Source: Ptychodera flava
Taxonomy: Eukaryota > Hemichordata > Enteropneusta > Ptychoderidae
Assembly: GCF_041260155.1 (NCBI RefSeq)
Contig: NC_091931.1
Location: forward strand, 33,183,541 to 33,247,540
Length of the DNA: 64,000 nt
Reading direction: 5' to 3'
Positions 27,501 to 42,500 of the stretch are shown in pieces (within the stretch, counting starts at the first letter, position 1; every line of letters begins with the position of its first letter). The translations under genes and the position numbers were made by a program. The notes under the pieces are model-generated. The model ran no database searches, was not told where the DNA came from, and saw only the letters and a program-made list of their open reading frames with translations.

Positions 27501-30500
27501 TTTTATAAGTTGATTTGAATATCTTGTTGAAATATGATTATGCAAGTGGATTATATTCAGAGAAGATAAAAATGCTATTATGTCATATCAGTGTGGTGAA
27601 TTCAAGTTTGACTTCACAATATGATGATGGCATGTGGTACATACTTTGGCCATTTCACAGTGAGAAGAGGATCTGAGCATGGGACGCAGTCTACTGCTGG
27701 TGCAAGACAGAGGCCATCATCAGGACGGGTACTTCCAGCAACTCCATCTACGACTAGAAAACCAGCCGGTGAGTGAAAAAACAAAAACAATTTTGAAGGA
27801 TTCTGAGGTGGTAGTTGGTGGTGCTGTTATGTATACAGGTGCATATGTCCATATGTGTAGCGTGCCATAATGTAGTCTAGAATCTGCATCAGTCATGTTG
27901 TGGCTCTGCACATCCCAAAGAGCCAATGGATTTGCAGAGCCACGAAATGATGGCTAGATGCTAGACTTGCCATTGTCTGTATTTTGTGTTAACAGAGTTC
28001 TGTTCAGGAGTGTGTATGAATAGATTTGAATATTCCGTGACTTTGACAGGGGAAGATTCTTTCATTGAAGTGTACTTTCACATTTGTGTCCTTTTTATGA
28101 TCATCTGCCTTTATTTCTCTATGATAACAATGTTTCATGTACATGTGTTGTATATGTACATGTCACGATAGAACTGTCTGCACCTATGGTTGTTTGATAT
28201 GCTGAACTGAGTTTCTGAGTTCATTTTGACTTTACAGTTTCTAAGGCTAGAATCTCAGTGATGAGTTTTCAGGTATAATGAAACAAATTCAGTTTTAGTG
28301 ACCCTGAAATGCACAGCTAGCTTCCAGACTAGTTTTGCCTATGATATGATATGATATATGATATGATATGATATGATATCATGTGATGTGATTGATGTGA
28401 TGTGATATGATGTGATATGATATGGTATGATATGATATGATGTGCTATGATGATGATATGATATGATATTGATATGGTATGATATGGTATGGTATGGTAT
28501 GGTATGGTATGATATGATATGATATGATATAGTGTGGTATGATTAGCATGATGTGACTAAATTGATGTGGTGTCATATGACGTCATGTGCTGAGTTTGTA
28601 GATTTGAGCAGAGTATGCACTATATTGTGGCCAAAATTTTGCTGATTATCGCTATGATTGTTCACAGAATAGTGACTGGTAAAGCCATCAAAATAACATC
28701 TCCTATAGAACTCTGTTAGTATGTGAGAGATTTTAGAGACAGGCTAGTTGATGGGTAGTTTGGGATTATCAGTCAGACAGTGTTTTCTGTAACCTAATCA
28801 TGATGAATATCATAGGAGCTGATGTTTGTCTTCGTGCCTTTCCTTATTGATAGGGCTCTGCCCCTGATGGGAGAAAAATTCCATGTATGCATACAGGGTA
28901 CATTCTGTTGGTCTGTTGTGTATTCTCTTTGTATGCTGTTGAAAGGTAGTCTGACACATACAAATGATCTACTGTGTCTAGTTGTGTTGTTTCTACCTTA
29001 CGATACCCATTCTACAAACCTCTCTTTTCAACACAAATTCATAACACCTGTCAGTCTACCATGCACTAACTGAATTGAACTTTTGCCAGACTAAACTTTA
29101 TAATCGTGATTCATGACAAGGTTCATCTTCAGTGACATGAATCAGATAATTGAAAGACATATACATTTTTTAAGTGATAGATACTTTTGAAACCATTGAA
29201 TAATGTAAAAGTTGATAATAAACTAATGCAATTGGATAGACAAAGCTTCCTAGCATCCTAGTTTAATCTTAAATCATCACTGTACACTGGGCCAGTTTAG
29301 TTTTCTTTCACAATGATGGGACATGTAAATGGGGAAGTGAGGGTTAAAAGTTCAGTCCATTGATACCCAACATTTGTTGTTATGTTCTATTTTTGATGGT
29401 GAAATAACACAGATGAAAGGACTGTTTTCTAGTCTCGTTGCCATTTTGTGACCCACTAAACTGTAATGGAATGCTCTTATTTCTCATGGGGAAGTTGAAA
29501 AATACCATTACATGCACTGAGGTAAGAGAGTTGACCATTAGATCTTGGATGAGGTGGCAGTCAAAAATTGAAAAAAAAACGAAGCTGGCTAAAACATTTT
29601 CTGCAAAAGACACTACATACATCACTCTCTATGAGAAAAAAAAGTGTGGAATTCTTGGGAAAAAATCTGTCCATGCCATGTAAACCTCAAAAAAATTGTC
29701 AAAGTCTTGGAATGTCAAAAAAAAGATGCATGTCAAGATGCTGACCATTCCCCTTCCAAAGATCTGCTGATCCGTCCCTTACTTGTTTCTATTTGCGTTG
29801 GGCAGCTTCAGGGGGTCAGTTGTAATGGCAGACAACCTCAGTATAGCTTGCTGGTGTGCAATGAAGCATGCCAGACGCCTTCTGTCAGACACATGGCATG
29901 CTGGAATACAATATTTTTGTCTCGTGCAGGGTCAAAGTTTAGTGGCGCTTCTTGGGACAGTCAGTCCAATGATTACCATTTCATTGATTTCTTGATGTAA
30001 TTTATGGAAGGGTCAGACATTTCAGAGTGTACCTAAGTTTTTTGTGTTTGGTTCGTAATTGTACATACTCATGAAAAGTGGATGATTTGAGTGTGCAATG
30101 TTCGATAGAATATGTGGAGGAAGGCAGGATGAATGAGGTAAATTTTTATCAGCAGTACATGTAATATGGAGATAGGAATCTGTGCTCAAGCTCACAGAGT
30201 CACTTACGTTTAAAATTTAGCATTTTGATTGTAAATTTTTGCAGTTGTTGATTGACCTGCAGCTATGCAATTTTATGTGTCATCTTTTATTAATGTGAAT
30301 GTATGCTTTAACACGCCCATATACACAGAACATGAATATCGTTCCAATATTAGCAATACAGTTATGGAGTTAGAAACAATAATTGAACTGTCAGTGGTGA
30401 AAACCAAGGTACCTTACAGCATATTTACACAAGACAGTCTGTCATCTCCAGGGGCTTTGGCTGTCCATCCGAGGCCATACAAACTGTATCACAGTGTGAA

Positions 30501-33500
30501 GCATCTGTCAATGGCACACTCCTTACTGAAAGCAAAGAACCTCAGCATCAGCCTTAAAAGTGTACCCTCAAGTTATGATGCCCAAGAGGCCGGACATGTT
30601 TGTTTCTTATACATTAGACTCCATTCCTATTCACCGCTAGGTTAATAGTTTAATCTACCGAATTGTGTTTTCATGGAAAACAATGCAATGGAAAAACAAG
30701 CGTTAGAATCTCCTTTTCGGAGTCTGGAGCAATACTATTTTCTCATCTGGGGTGATTTAGGTCCAAAATTACAGGGAGAGATTCTGAATGATATATGGTA
30801 GTCAGCTGATAAAACAATACAGAACCATTTGTGTTGGTTGAGACAAAACAGTTACAAACTTGACACCCTTTGTGAGAACCTTGGGCATATTGTGATATCG
30901 TTGTAATGCCCATGGTCTGTATATTGCTGGCATTAACACAAGAAAGAATGCAACCTGTACACAGGCAACTTGAGATGGAGGGATTCACTAGCAGACTTGT
31001 CAATGATGTTACCTTCATGAAGTGTTATTGATGGTCATTTTCAGAAAAAATAAACGCATTTTGTTGTCACATTGCAGTCAACACCAAAAGTCACATATCT
31101 TATTGTGGCAAATTGTCTCCAGCTTTCTTACAGAATCCAATATTCACCTGAAGCACTCAATTACATGTGAAATAGTAATTTTTGTTAATGATAGGGAATG
31201 TTTTTCAAGGTGAAATTAATGTCCTTCTTCTCCATCAGTTAAAGTAAAATCATAATCAGGAGGCCCTATGATTCTGTCACAAAAACTGACCAATGTATGG
31301 TGTAACCAGATCTGATGTCTTCAGTGGACAAAGTTAAGGGTACAGCTATGTGATACAAAGTTAATGGTACAGCTACAGTATGTGATATTGTAAGGAATTC
31401 AAGCAGCTTTTCCCTATCGGTCATGCTAAAGTAGATTTTGATGGTGGTCCAGTGCAGTGAAGGAAAGAAATCAGATGTTCAATTGGACCATGTGAAAGTC
31501 TTTCAGAGGGTATTGCATCATGTATGATGTTGCTTCAGGCATAGTTCCATGGTAATCTCTTCACAGGCTAGACTTCTGTACAGCAAGTTTCAGACTTTGA
31601 ACTACCACAGGAAATGTAGCTCACACTTATTGAAATTGAAGTACACTGTAAGACATCAACCTAGACAGTATTGAAGTGCAGATCACAGTCTCTTGGAGAG
31701 CTATTCAGCTCTAGGACTAATCGCCCCATAGACGAGTGTACAGAAGCAAGAAACACCTCAAGTCTGGAAACAGAATGGCTATAAAAACCACGCCATGTCA
31801 CATTCCGTGTCCGATTTCACTGTGAAAATTAGCAAGTTCATCTATCATGCAACCGTCGATCGTTCCCTATCATTCTAAAATTTCATACCTGATACTTTAT
31901 CTGATTCAAAAACGCTCGTTTCATGGACTGTGACTTTTGGCGAGGTGTCCGCGAATTCGGACGAAAACTCACAACGAAACGAGCGTTTGTGAAGCAAATC
32001 AAGTACCAGGTATGAATTTTGAGAATGATAGGGAACGGTCGACGGTTACATGATAGATGAACTTGCTACTTTTCACGGTAAAATCGAACGTCGAAGATGA
32101 CATGGCGGCACAATCCCTATACGAAATGGACATTTCATTTCCTGATTTGGGTTGTTTCTCGCTTCTGTACACTCGTCTATGGGGCGAATAGTCCCAGAGC
32201 TGAATAGCCCACCAAGAGACTGTGTGCAGATTCACAAATACAGTCAGGTTGAGTTGCTAGCTCATAGAACACTGTCAGGTAAAAAAGTTTATGAGCATGC
32301 ACAAGAAATATGCTTGAGGAAAACAAATTTAAGAGGAAAAAATATTTAGTGTTTGCTTCTATTGTATGGTATATCTTCAATATACCCTTGTAGTGACATA
32401 TTCATAAAATCATTTAGAAAATTAACTATTTCTTGAATGAATTTTAATAATTATACTTACCGCTTCTGTTGTGATGCAAAGGAGATCTGTAGAAAGAAGA
32501 GATATTTTAACATGATATCAGTCATAACAATTTCACTGAATAAAATCTGTCTGTAACTTGTTCAAGATTCTGTGGAGAATTTTCAAGCAATAATCCAGTG
32601 CTGTACGTCTTGCCATTGTATCTCTGATATTTGCTCACATTCTGATCTGTATTCTGATAAGACTGAAAAGGAGACAAAATGACATACCACGAGTAATTAT
32701 CAATTAATTGATAAAACAAGAACAGAAAGATACCATCAGTAGGGTTCATGTTCACATATCTGAGTAATGGCTTTTAGCTCTGAGAAATGTTTACTTTGAT
32801 GACAGATAATCCCATCAGCTTGCAAAAAAGTAACAAAAAATGTGGTGTCAGTTTTGATTGAGGAACGCCGTCCACAATACTTTTCCCAGCCTTTGTTCAT
32901 TGTAATATTGCATTTTTTTGTACAATAGATTGCCATTTCTGTAACCATTATTATTTTGAAAGGTGATATATTACTTATCAGCACATGTTTACATGCTAAC
33001 ATGACCAATGCTAGGATAAAATAGTTTGGATTTTCATTTTACCACTGTCGAGAAATCTCACAGGGGAACCATATCACCAGATTTTGGTTACTTATCCATT
33101 TGACCCTTTTCTTACCATTTCCCCTGTCTTTATCAGGTTGAGTTGATTTAAATTAGTAAAACATAACAACCTGGGCCCTTACATTTTATGTCAGATTGTT
33201 TCTGATTTCCACTGACTTGTATCATTCAGATTGACCACTTTGCGTCGGTGTAGCACGTGCACCAGTGCTCGGCCCAGGCCGACATAAAATAAGCAATGTG
33301 GACATGCTGCATCGGCCTAGGGCCAACGTAGTTAGGTCCCGGCAAGAAGGGGGTTCAGCGCTGACGCAAAATTTACGTTTGTAATATATCAATTACTGTT
33401 CTGAAATTAAAATCTTTGAAAACAAACAATAAACAACACTACTGTCACAACAAATTGTAAAGAAAGAAAACTGAAGCCAGTTGGTTGCCATCAACTTAAA

Positions 33501-36500
33501 ACATGTGGTTTTAAATATGCCCATAGCACAATATCGTGTCTTCAGGACAATGTAACATTTTAAGAGCCACAGTCGACTCAGTCTATTTTATGATCAGTTC
33601 TTGGTATTATTTTTAGCATCTATCAGTGAGTCCCATGAAAGCAAGACAAGCTGTTACTGTAAATGAGTCGTGATTCACCATATGTTTGTTGTCATCAGTT
33701 CTGCCATGTGCTTCTTGAGGATGCATGGTTTTAAAACAGTGCCTCTTCTCCGTTGGTCAAAACACTATCATAATGTTTTGCTGACCATCAAGGGAACGTC
33801 TGGTCACATACCATGGCTCTGCATAGAGTCGTCCAGTGGAGCCAAGACTTACAGGAGGGGAAAGCTTGCTGCTGATTGATAGAAACCCTTCATGGATTGA
33901 TCTTGCATGATTGGTGTTGTCGGTGGTTCCAAACAACTTTTATTGTTAGTGAAGAATGTATGAAGCTCACTCTTATTTCTAAGGTGTGTGGTATGATCGC
34001 TTTTAGCAACGCAGAAAATTTGAAAGTGACGGCAAATTGATTATTTGTGCAGTACAGATCTGTAAGACCTCACAGGATGTGAATGATAGCTTTTGTAGGG
34101 TGTAATTGTTACTAAACTGGTTGATATTTCAAAATTCTCACAGATATATCAAACTTTGATGCAGTTTGTGCCTACAAAATTGGCTGGAAGCCATTTAAAA
34201 TGGTTCTCTGGTGAGATCAAGTTTGCGATACAGTGTAAACCCAAGCTAGAATTACAAGTTAGTTTATGAAAAAGATATGAGGAAAAGTACTCGCGTACTT
34301 CCAGGAGGTCTTGACTTTGGACTTCATTTCTTTTAAGAGTCAAATCCATGTCTGGGATTATCAGGGATTCTGTCATTAAACCTTATGTCCTTCTGTGATA
34401 GCTTTATAATCATACTAAAAATGTCCATAACGGGCGATCTTGACTTTACTTTATACGAGATCTTTTCAACTTATGACAACCATTCTTTTGCTAATATCAA
34501 ACTACATGTATCATAGAAAATTCAACACTATCATGTTATAATGCAGCAACTAGCTCTTGTGTCAAACTTACTTGAAAGTTTGAAACAATGAAGGGCTAGA
34601 TACTTGGTAAGTTATGTCAAAGTTGCAGGGTTTTCTCTCGACTGCGCAATTGCGCAAATTAAGCATTTCGAGCCATTTTCTGCCCTTTAAGTTACTGACA
34701 GTGCGAAATTGCATAAAAACACAGCAAGCAAATACGTCCATATGATGGTGACCCAACCGCATAGTGTAGTGACCTGTGAATTTGCTGTTGTTTCTGCCCC
34801 TAAAATGTCAAGTCTGCCCCCAATTTTGATGACTGGGGCAGAAATTTCCCCTTTCAGTGAACATGCAGAGAAAACACTGAAGTTGAGGCCATACATCCCT
34901 GAAAAATACAGTCCTTTTGAACTTGAGTCTGGATTTACTGACCAAATCAAATCCATCATGATTTTGTTGTAAATGGCTTCTGAAGGATATTTATGTTTAT
35001 AAAAACTCAAATAGATTGTGATTCAAATTCTTACCCTCTTGGAGTGCAGTCAGCAGTGCTTTGCTTTTACCAGGTATTTCCTGTAATGGCCTGACACAAT
35101 CAGGCACTTTCGCACAGCTGTTCATGGGACAGATGTACAGTTAGAAAGATTGGAAAGCAGAGTCATCATTGAAACAATATCTGGTCCATTAGATAAGAAT
35201 GTATCCCAGCAAAATAAAATTCAAAATTTATTTACAATAATTGTTACCAGACATTATTCCTATTGACTTCAAAACTGTTTGCATCTGAGGTTTAGATCAA
35301 CAAAACAGTATCGTGCAATCAGCAAGAAATTTCATAAACAAGTCACATTTCTTGTAACAAAGTAAATATGACAGATTCTTGATCTCGACACCAAGTGATA
35401 TGAAGGATTGTTTTCCTGTGGTGATGCAGTATATACCCTGAGGTTGAATAACCCAATACACTATGGAATATATATGCTATGTTTTGATATGCCATGCTGA
35501 GATGTCAAATCTAGAAATCAAATAAAGAAATGATATCCTGACTGAAATTGATTCCACCATTGTCTACAGAGAAAATGAATATTTCTAATTAGTCAATTTA
35601 TTGCAATCATACATTAAACAGACATGTTATTGACCTTAACTTGTCATTGACCCTAGCCAGTTTCATACTGTAGCATAGCTGTTAAATTACTGTGTGCATG
35701 ACTAATATTAATGGTTGATTGTTGTAGAGAAATATTAACCTTGAGAGATCTGACACAGTAGACATTCCACAAGAAGTCAGCAACCATCAGTTTTGATCAA
35801 AACATTCAAGAAAGGTCAAGTAAAAACTGCCAAATCGGAAGCCAACACACTTTATTTTTCTTATTTTTGTAAGTGAAAATTTTAAATTATCTTTGCAATG
35901 TGCAAGATCAATAAACATTAGAAATATTAAAATGTAGGTTTGCTTATAAATATATCTTTAGTTTTATACGTAAAGGCCAATCTGGAAAAATGCCAGTTAC
36001 AACTTTCTCAGGATATGAAAATCACCGACACATCACAAGCAGCTGCTGGAAATGTTATTAAAAATTGTGAGAACAAAAAAAGCAGCTGTCAAGTTCCGAT
36101 GCTAGTCTTGTTTACAATACATATTGATTTGATTATCATGGTTGCTTTTGTCTTAGCCTTACCTCCCTATCATGTAAATGGTACGTCCTTATTAGACATG
36201 AGCCAAGCTCTAATAGTAGATATATGAGAAGGAAACATCATATCAGTTTTGCATGCAAGCAATTTTATCTCGTCATCCACATTTCTAAGATGTGAGAACA
36301 GAAAATAATCTTGAAGATTGGAGGAAATAAATTTTCTGCCCAGTCAGTTTTCACTCTGAAAGTTGGTAGTATAACTCTAAGTGAGGAATGGAATGATCAA
36401 GATGTGCTGTCCCCACCTCTTGTTGAATAGTTCATTCCAAAAACAACAGCAAACTTAGAGACCACTGACAGCTCACACATGTAAGTGATACAGACGCTGT

Positions 36501-39500
36501 TTAAAGGGACTTTAAACTCTCAACACACACCAGACAAAGCCAGGACAAAGGGATTGAATGTACATGGGCATACCAAGCCTTCACTACCCAGGCTCTGATT
36601 TCTGGCTGAATTTCTTTTATCAAGCATTGAATGTTCAGAAACATGCTGACTCTGGTAATCACAGGTAAAGACTGGACTTTTTAATTTATTCACTGATATT
36701 TTCTACTGTAAATTTTTTCTTAGGGTACATTAATCTTAGTGAGTCTGTGTATGTTTAATATGGATTCAACCTACAAAGAAATTTGCTACATAAGTTAAGC
36801 TTGGATGAGTTTGGAATACAAATTCTGTTTGTGTAGTCAAGAACTCTGTGAACTTTGAGTCATATTTTTATTCAAGACATTCAACACCAGCTATTGTATT
36901 GGTTATGTTGGTATTGCTTTTTTTGTTTTGTTTTTTCACATTGCGAATGTGGTACAACATGTATTTTGCCATCACATAAGTCCTACAAAACTATCAGTAT
37001 GCCGTTATTTATAAACCATGAATCTGGATATTAACCACTCAATTTATTTGGTATCCTTGTAAAAGGTTCATGAAGTTGGAAGCATTTTACATAATATTTT
37101 GTGTTCTTTATCTTTGCGTCTAATCTATGTCAGATTACAATACTGTCACTTCACTCCGTACACAATTGTGATAAATTTAGAATTACATCAAAAAAGTTTC
37201 AATAGAGTTCAAGCAGCTTTGATACCATTTTACTATCTGAATACTGCAGATATGGTAGCACCTATCATATCTACCTAATGACACATTAGTGTCATTCACA
37301 AGATGTTTCATCATCAGATGATGAATAAGAAATAGCTGTTGTATGAGCCACAGTGCTCACATGTGGTGAATATCATGATATGGGATTTTATGCTCTCTGT
37401 TTTGGAATAAACACAGATTATAATTTCAGGATTACCGATAACCTTTTTCAAGATGTATAACTTCTGTGACATCAACTGACTAGAAAAGAGGAGGGTAAAT
37501 CTTCACGCAATTAAAATTCTTAGTATCATCTTTTGCTCCAAAGGGGGCTTGGAATTGGGAACAATCGTGTCCTTGTGCTAATCCCACATGGTGCCTAGAC
37601 TGTCTGCCAGACCAGGTATAAAATCATTCTCGCAACCAGAGCATATTTCCGCTCCGCTGACTACGCAAAAATCTCTTGACGGGTAGCGCTGAGCTGTTGC
37701 CGTAAAGAGGCCCGTGGTTTACGACGATGAGGTATAAAATCATTCAAAACTTGTAAAGTTTAATATCAGCGATTTCAAATATCGTTATCTGCCCTTTTAA
37801 TGTCAAAGACTTGATGCATTAGTTACTGAACAAAACCTTTATAACTTGCAACATTTTTCACTACCCAATTAATGCTGGATGATTCCTGTAGTGTAGGTCA
37901 GCATTTAATCATCTCTTGTACTGTGCCATGTGGTGTTTAAAAAAGGGACGCGTGACCCCAGGGATCAAACGGAAGCAGCTGACACAACTCTGAATTGAAT
38001 TAGCAGGGCTGGCGTGGAGGGGGGTGCCAAACCAAATGTGCAGCCAAAAGTTCTTGCCTTGAACAAAGGAATGATTAGATGGGAAACGACATGTAATCAG
38101 ACAGGTTCCTAATACTGTAAATTCAAGATCAGAAAATTCACAGATCAATGAAAGAAGTAGAAAAATTCTGTTTCCTCAGGTGCACATCTTTGGTAAAATG
38201 TTAAATCTATGCTGTGGAAGAGGTTTATATTCTCTAATATTTACATAGACGATCGTAAGTCTTCATAAAGAAAGAGATATGAAACCTGACATTATTGATT
38301 AAATTCTTGAAGGTACCTCTTCCTCAGCTGATTATCTCTCATGTCTTGGAAAATTTCCTAAAAATTTCTAATATCAAAATTTACTGTATCATACCAGACT
38401 TTTTGTTTTGTTTTGTTTTGTTCAGTTTTGTTTTGTTCTTTTGGGGGGAAGAGCCAAGAAACAGTTTAGAGATTCTAAATAGCCTCCCCCCCCCCAGGAA
38501 GGAAAGGTGAGCGGAAAAGACAACCACAACAGAAATATCAACAAACTTGTGTACAGAATTACTCAAAACACTGAAAACAAACTCAGTTCAACACAGTATG
38601 GAGGTAATTTATGAAGCCAAGATTAGAATGAAGAGTTTCAAGCTAATTGAGTTTTAATCTGTCACTGCAATCATGCAGGCACAGCTGAGAGTTGGTTCCT
38701 AGGAGATTTGAGCTCTGTTCTGTTTACTTTCCCACAAACTCTGAGGTTATCCATCTGACCCAGGCGTTATGTTTTCAAAGAGTTACTGTCAGGCCATAGC
38801 TTCTGGATTAGTGCAACAAAGATGTCTATATCTCTGGTGGTAGGAGAGATATCTTATCGGTGACTCACTGCCTGGACTGTTGCTTGAAAACTAAATTTGT
38901 ATTTAACTCACAGGCTGATGTTGTCCCAAGTGGTAACGTGTGTGGGTGTGTGGGTAGAAGTAAAATTCTTGTTATGCAACGTATGTGAATGTAAGACTAT
39001 CTCGTCCCAAGATTATTATAAATTGGGATTTCTTTAAAGTATAAATATGAACTAATGCAATGTCAATATTGGCTATGCTGATATGATTTCAGTACACTTT
39101 TGCCGTATTTATAATAAAAATGAGCAGACGATCTTATGTGATATTATTTGATACAATACCTTTGTCTGTTCGTCTGTGAATATCCTAAAACTGGTTCAGT
39201 TATGTTTCATCATTAGAGTCACTCAGCATGCAAAACACCCCATCTCATCACGAATACTGCCTTCTCTGAATCAGTCAACATGTCACAAAAGTTCATTGAC
39301 ACAGGTCTACGTGTCTGACATCTTCAATGTGGACTGTGGTGACTCCTCAGAAATGCACTGATAGCACAGATCCCATAACATCAGCGGGACATATTTTGAA
39401 GTTTTGAAATCATTTTCATCGGTGAGACGGCATGTTCAGCTGTACTTTCCGTGTTTTCCCCTTCTGAAAGTTCTTTCCAAGGATGTCCACGTAATGGAGA

Positions 39501-42500
39501 ATCAGTCATGCAATGAGTTAAATGTTACTTTACATTAAGGCTCAGAGTTTAACTTATTGAAAGGTCAGATATATAAATATTGACCACCAAAGGAAGAATT
39601 CTTACTGTTAGGCTATCTCTTCATGCTGCCAAACCTAACTCACACCCAGCCATACCTGGTGTATGCCCCCTTCATAAATGGCTTGTAAGTACCCGTTATT
39701 CCATGATGTAATTTTGTTAGCTTTTTCTGTTTTTCGGTCATTTCAAGTTTTTAAACTCCAAAAAAGAACTTATCAAAGACTTAATTTGGATAGAGTGAAC
39801 TAGACAACTCTCACATGTTTTTTCTCTCCAGCGTTCCTACTCTCATTTGACATCCAATATTACCACAGTTAACCATACTTTCTTATATGAGAACAATTTC
39901 AATGTTGATGTTTCTCCCTGCACTTTAATGGAACCGTTTTGATAGTTTGTTTTTTCATGGTGACAGTGAATCCACTTTGTTTGTTGACACTCTCAAAATG
40001 TTTTACCCTAATCAGCAGAGGTGAAGACATTGCTGGATGGAGGTTTAGTATGTTACAGTGTCTAGCTCCTGTGTTTGACCCATTTAAAACTTGATCATTT
40101 ACCTGTGATGCTATGAAAGAGGCAAAAATCTTAACACTTTGGAAAAAAACATAGCTTCAAGTAATACTGATATATTCAACATAGGTTTGACATTAGAAAT
40201 GTCATTTCACCATTCATCGCATTTGAAAATCCTGTTTTTAATAAAAAATGGTTTGTGTTGTCAGTCCCTACATCATGTAGCATAATATATTGAAAACATG
40301 GCTAAACACATGTATTTAAAATTAAATTATGCAAATCTATGCATATGTAATCATATTCATGCAGACATGCTCTCTTTTGTGTTTTGAAAACATGGTCATT
40401 GTTCGCTGAATATGAATATTGCTTATTGTTAATACAAATAGCTGTTCCGAAAAAGTGTGCATAGCTTATTCTCTGGGTGAAACTGTCCCCTGAAAATTGC
40501 CCATCTCTCTGTTTACAATACTCTGCAGGCAGGTTTACTAAATTTCCCCCAACAATAGCTTCTACCGGGGCATCGATCCAGAGCAGACTGCCAACAACAG
40601 ATGTACATAATGGTCTTTCATATTTAACTTTGTTAGAATTGATTATTGTGTTGCAGAAAGTGCGCGTGAAAAACAGTTAAATCAGTCTCAGTTCCACAAA
40701 TAATGATCATCATAAATAAAATGAAATTTTATAACATTTCTGGTGTCAAGATTGGAATTATTAACAGGTAATTTAGTTTTGTTGCACATGTGAAGGCCTA
40801 TAGCCAATTACATTAGCTGCTTAATACACTAGAGAAAGTACACTGACATGACTATCACAGAAGGCACCATTGCATTGATGCAAGAGCACTTTTAGGTACA
40901 TCATGATTATTAAGTAGCTGAGATCAGACGATCGGATTGAGCATGTCCAGAAATTACCTGTGTGTGTAGGATAATTGTCCATTACGGATATGGATCACAT
41001 TTTCCTGTACTCTCCGCATCATAGCAACATGGCTACCTGGACGTAGGCTTTAAGTCTGAAACCACCATCCTTGTGTTCCGGCTGTTCCATTTCAGTTTCA
41101 TTTCAGTTTGTGTTTGTCAGTTTCCTGTGAGCTGTCACCGTGGAATATTTATCACACATTGATTATTCAGCCTTCCTGTTGGCATTTTTCCTGTCGCTGG
41201 ATATGGTAATCCGTTGTATATACTGTTCAGAGAGGCCATGCATCCATTTGGCCTGCCCATCCATGGAGCCTGAAACAAACCCAGTGGAACAGTGTCATTA
41301 AAGGACAATGCAGTGGCGTAAAAAGGGAATCTCTCTTACTGAGATCCATGTTAAGATTCGCCTGGCAACCAAAGGAGCCTTGAGGAAAATCCTCACCAAG
41401 ACAGAGTGCCGCATATCTACCGGTATGAGAAGTATTTCATTCTTAAACTATGGGTATCAACTCAACAGTAATTGAGCGTTGCCATGTGCCATTCCTGGCA
41501 GTCTAGAAATTTTAATGGAAATGAAGTTTCACGCTGGGCCGACATTTATATGCCAAGAAAATAAAGGGGGTAATTTGAAATATTTGACATATTCTTACAT
41601 AATTTATGGATGATAAATCCTGCCAGGTAGTGTCTCAGAGTTCAACAATCTGGATTTCAAGTTGTGGAGTCTCTATGGAAATGATGAGAAAGTCTGTGAT
41701 AAAAAACAAGCACCTACAAAATCTTTACCTTGACCTACTTTCCCTCTCAGTATTCAAGATGTTAAACTAACAAGTGATGCTGAAATATTACTAGAAGTTT
41801 TAACATGGGCAATTAGTTTCCTCTAATCACAAATTGATTGTTTTATTTGGGTTACTTGTTGTTATTGGTATAAATTTTTAACTTTTCATTTTCTAAATCT
41901 GCCAAACAGGTGATGTGTTAGCGTGCGTTTATGCATAGATGTGGAGACAATTGTCTGGCAAATTTTCATAAATGTCACGTTGAAGTACAGTGTAATTCAT
42001 CATTTCTGCGTGTTACTACTGCCCATTGGCTCCATTGCCATTGTGAAATAATGACATTATTTGCAATATTAAAGGTTTATATCTTACATTAATTTAGCTT
42101 GAATATTTCCAAAATCAGTGTCCTATCTTTTTGTTGATGACTTAACCCTCTCAATGACACCTTGCTATTTTGACAACCACAATACAATTTCTACACAGAT
42201 TTTTGAACACTCTGATTCATTGTTTGGGTAATTAGAGAGAGATTGCAGACAGAAGCTGTGACATAGGTGAACAGATGGGGAGAAATAGAGAGAAGAAAGC
42301 AGATTTATTTTCAGCCTCTAAAGCAATTGAAAAGTATCCATGTAAAGGTTAGCTGGGGCATGCTGAGTCTCACTGTGTGTTTCTGGCAAAATCCTGTTCA
42401 CAAGTTTGCTTTTCTTATTACTTCCATTAAATGTCCATCAGTGTTTCTACACTGCTTTTGTTGTGTACATCACAGTCTTAGTGAATCAGGACTCTTTCAG

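Noticed and set aside
28341-28545. CRISPR-like array
   Set aside because: Degenerate pentanucleotide satellite with no spacer structure, in a eukaryotic intron.
34687-35010. 107-codon minus-strand frame as a gene
   Set aside because: No splice sites or start context, opposing open frame on the other strand, and the TGCGCAATTGCGCA palindrome alongside suggests repeat sequence.
37630-37729. A true tRNA gene
   Set aside because: No cloverleaf can be drawn; only loose box-like strings are present.
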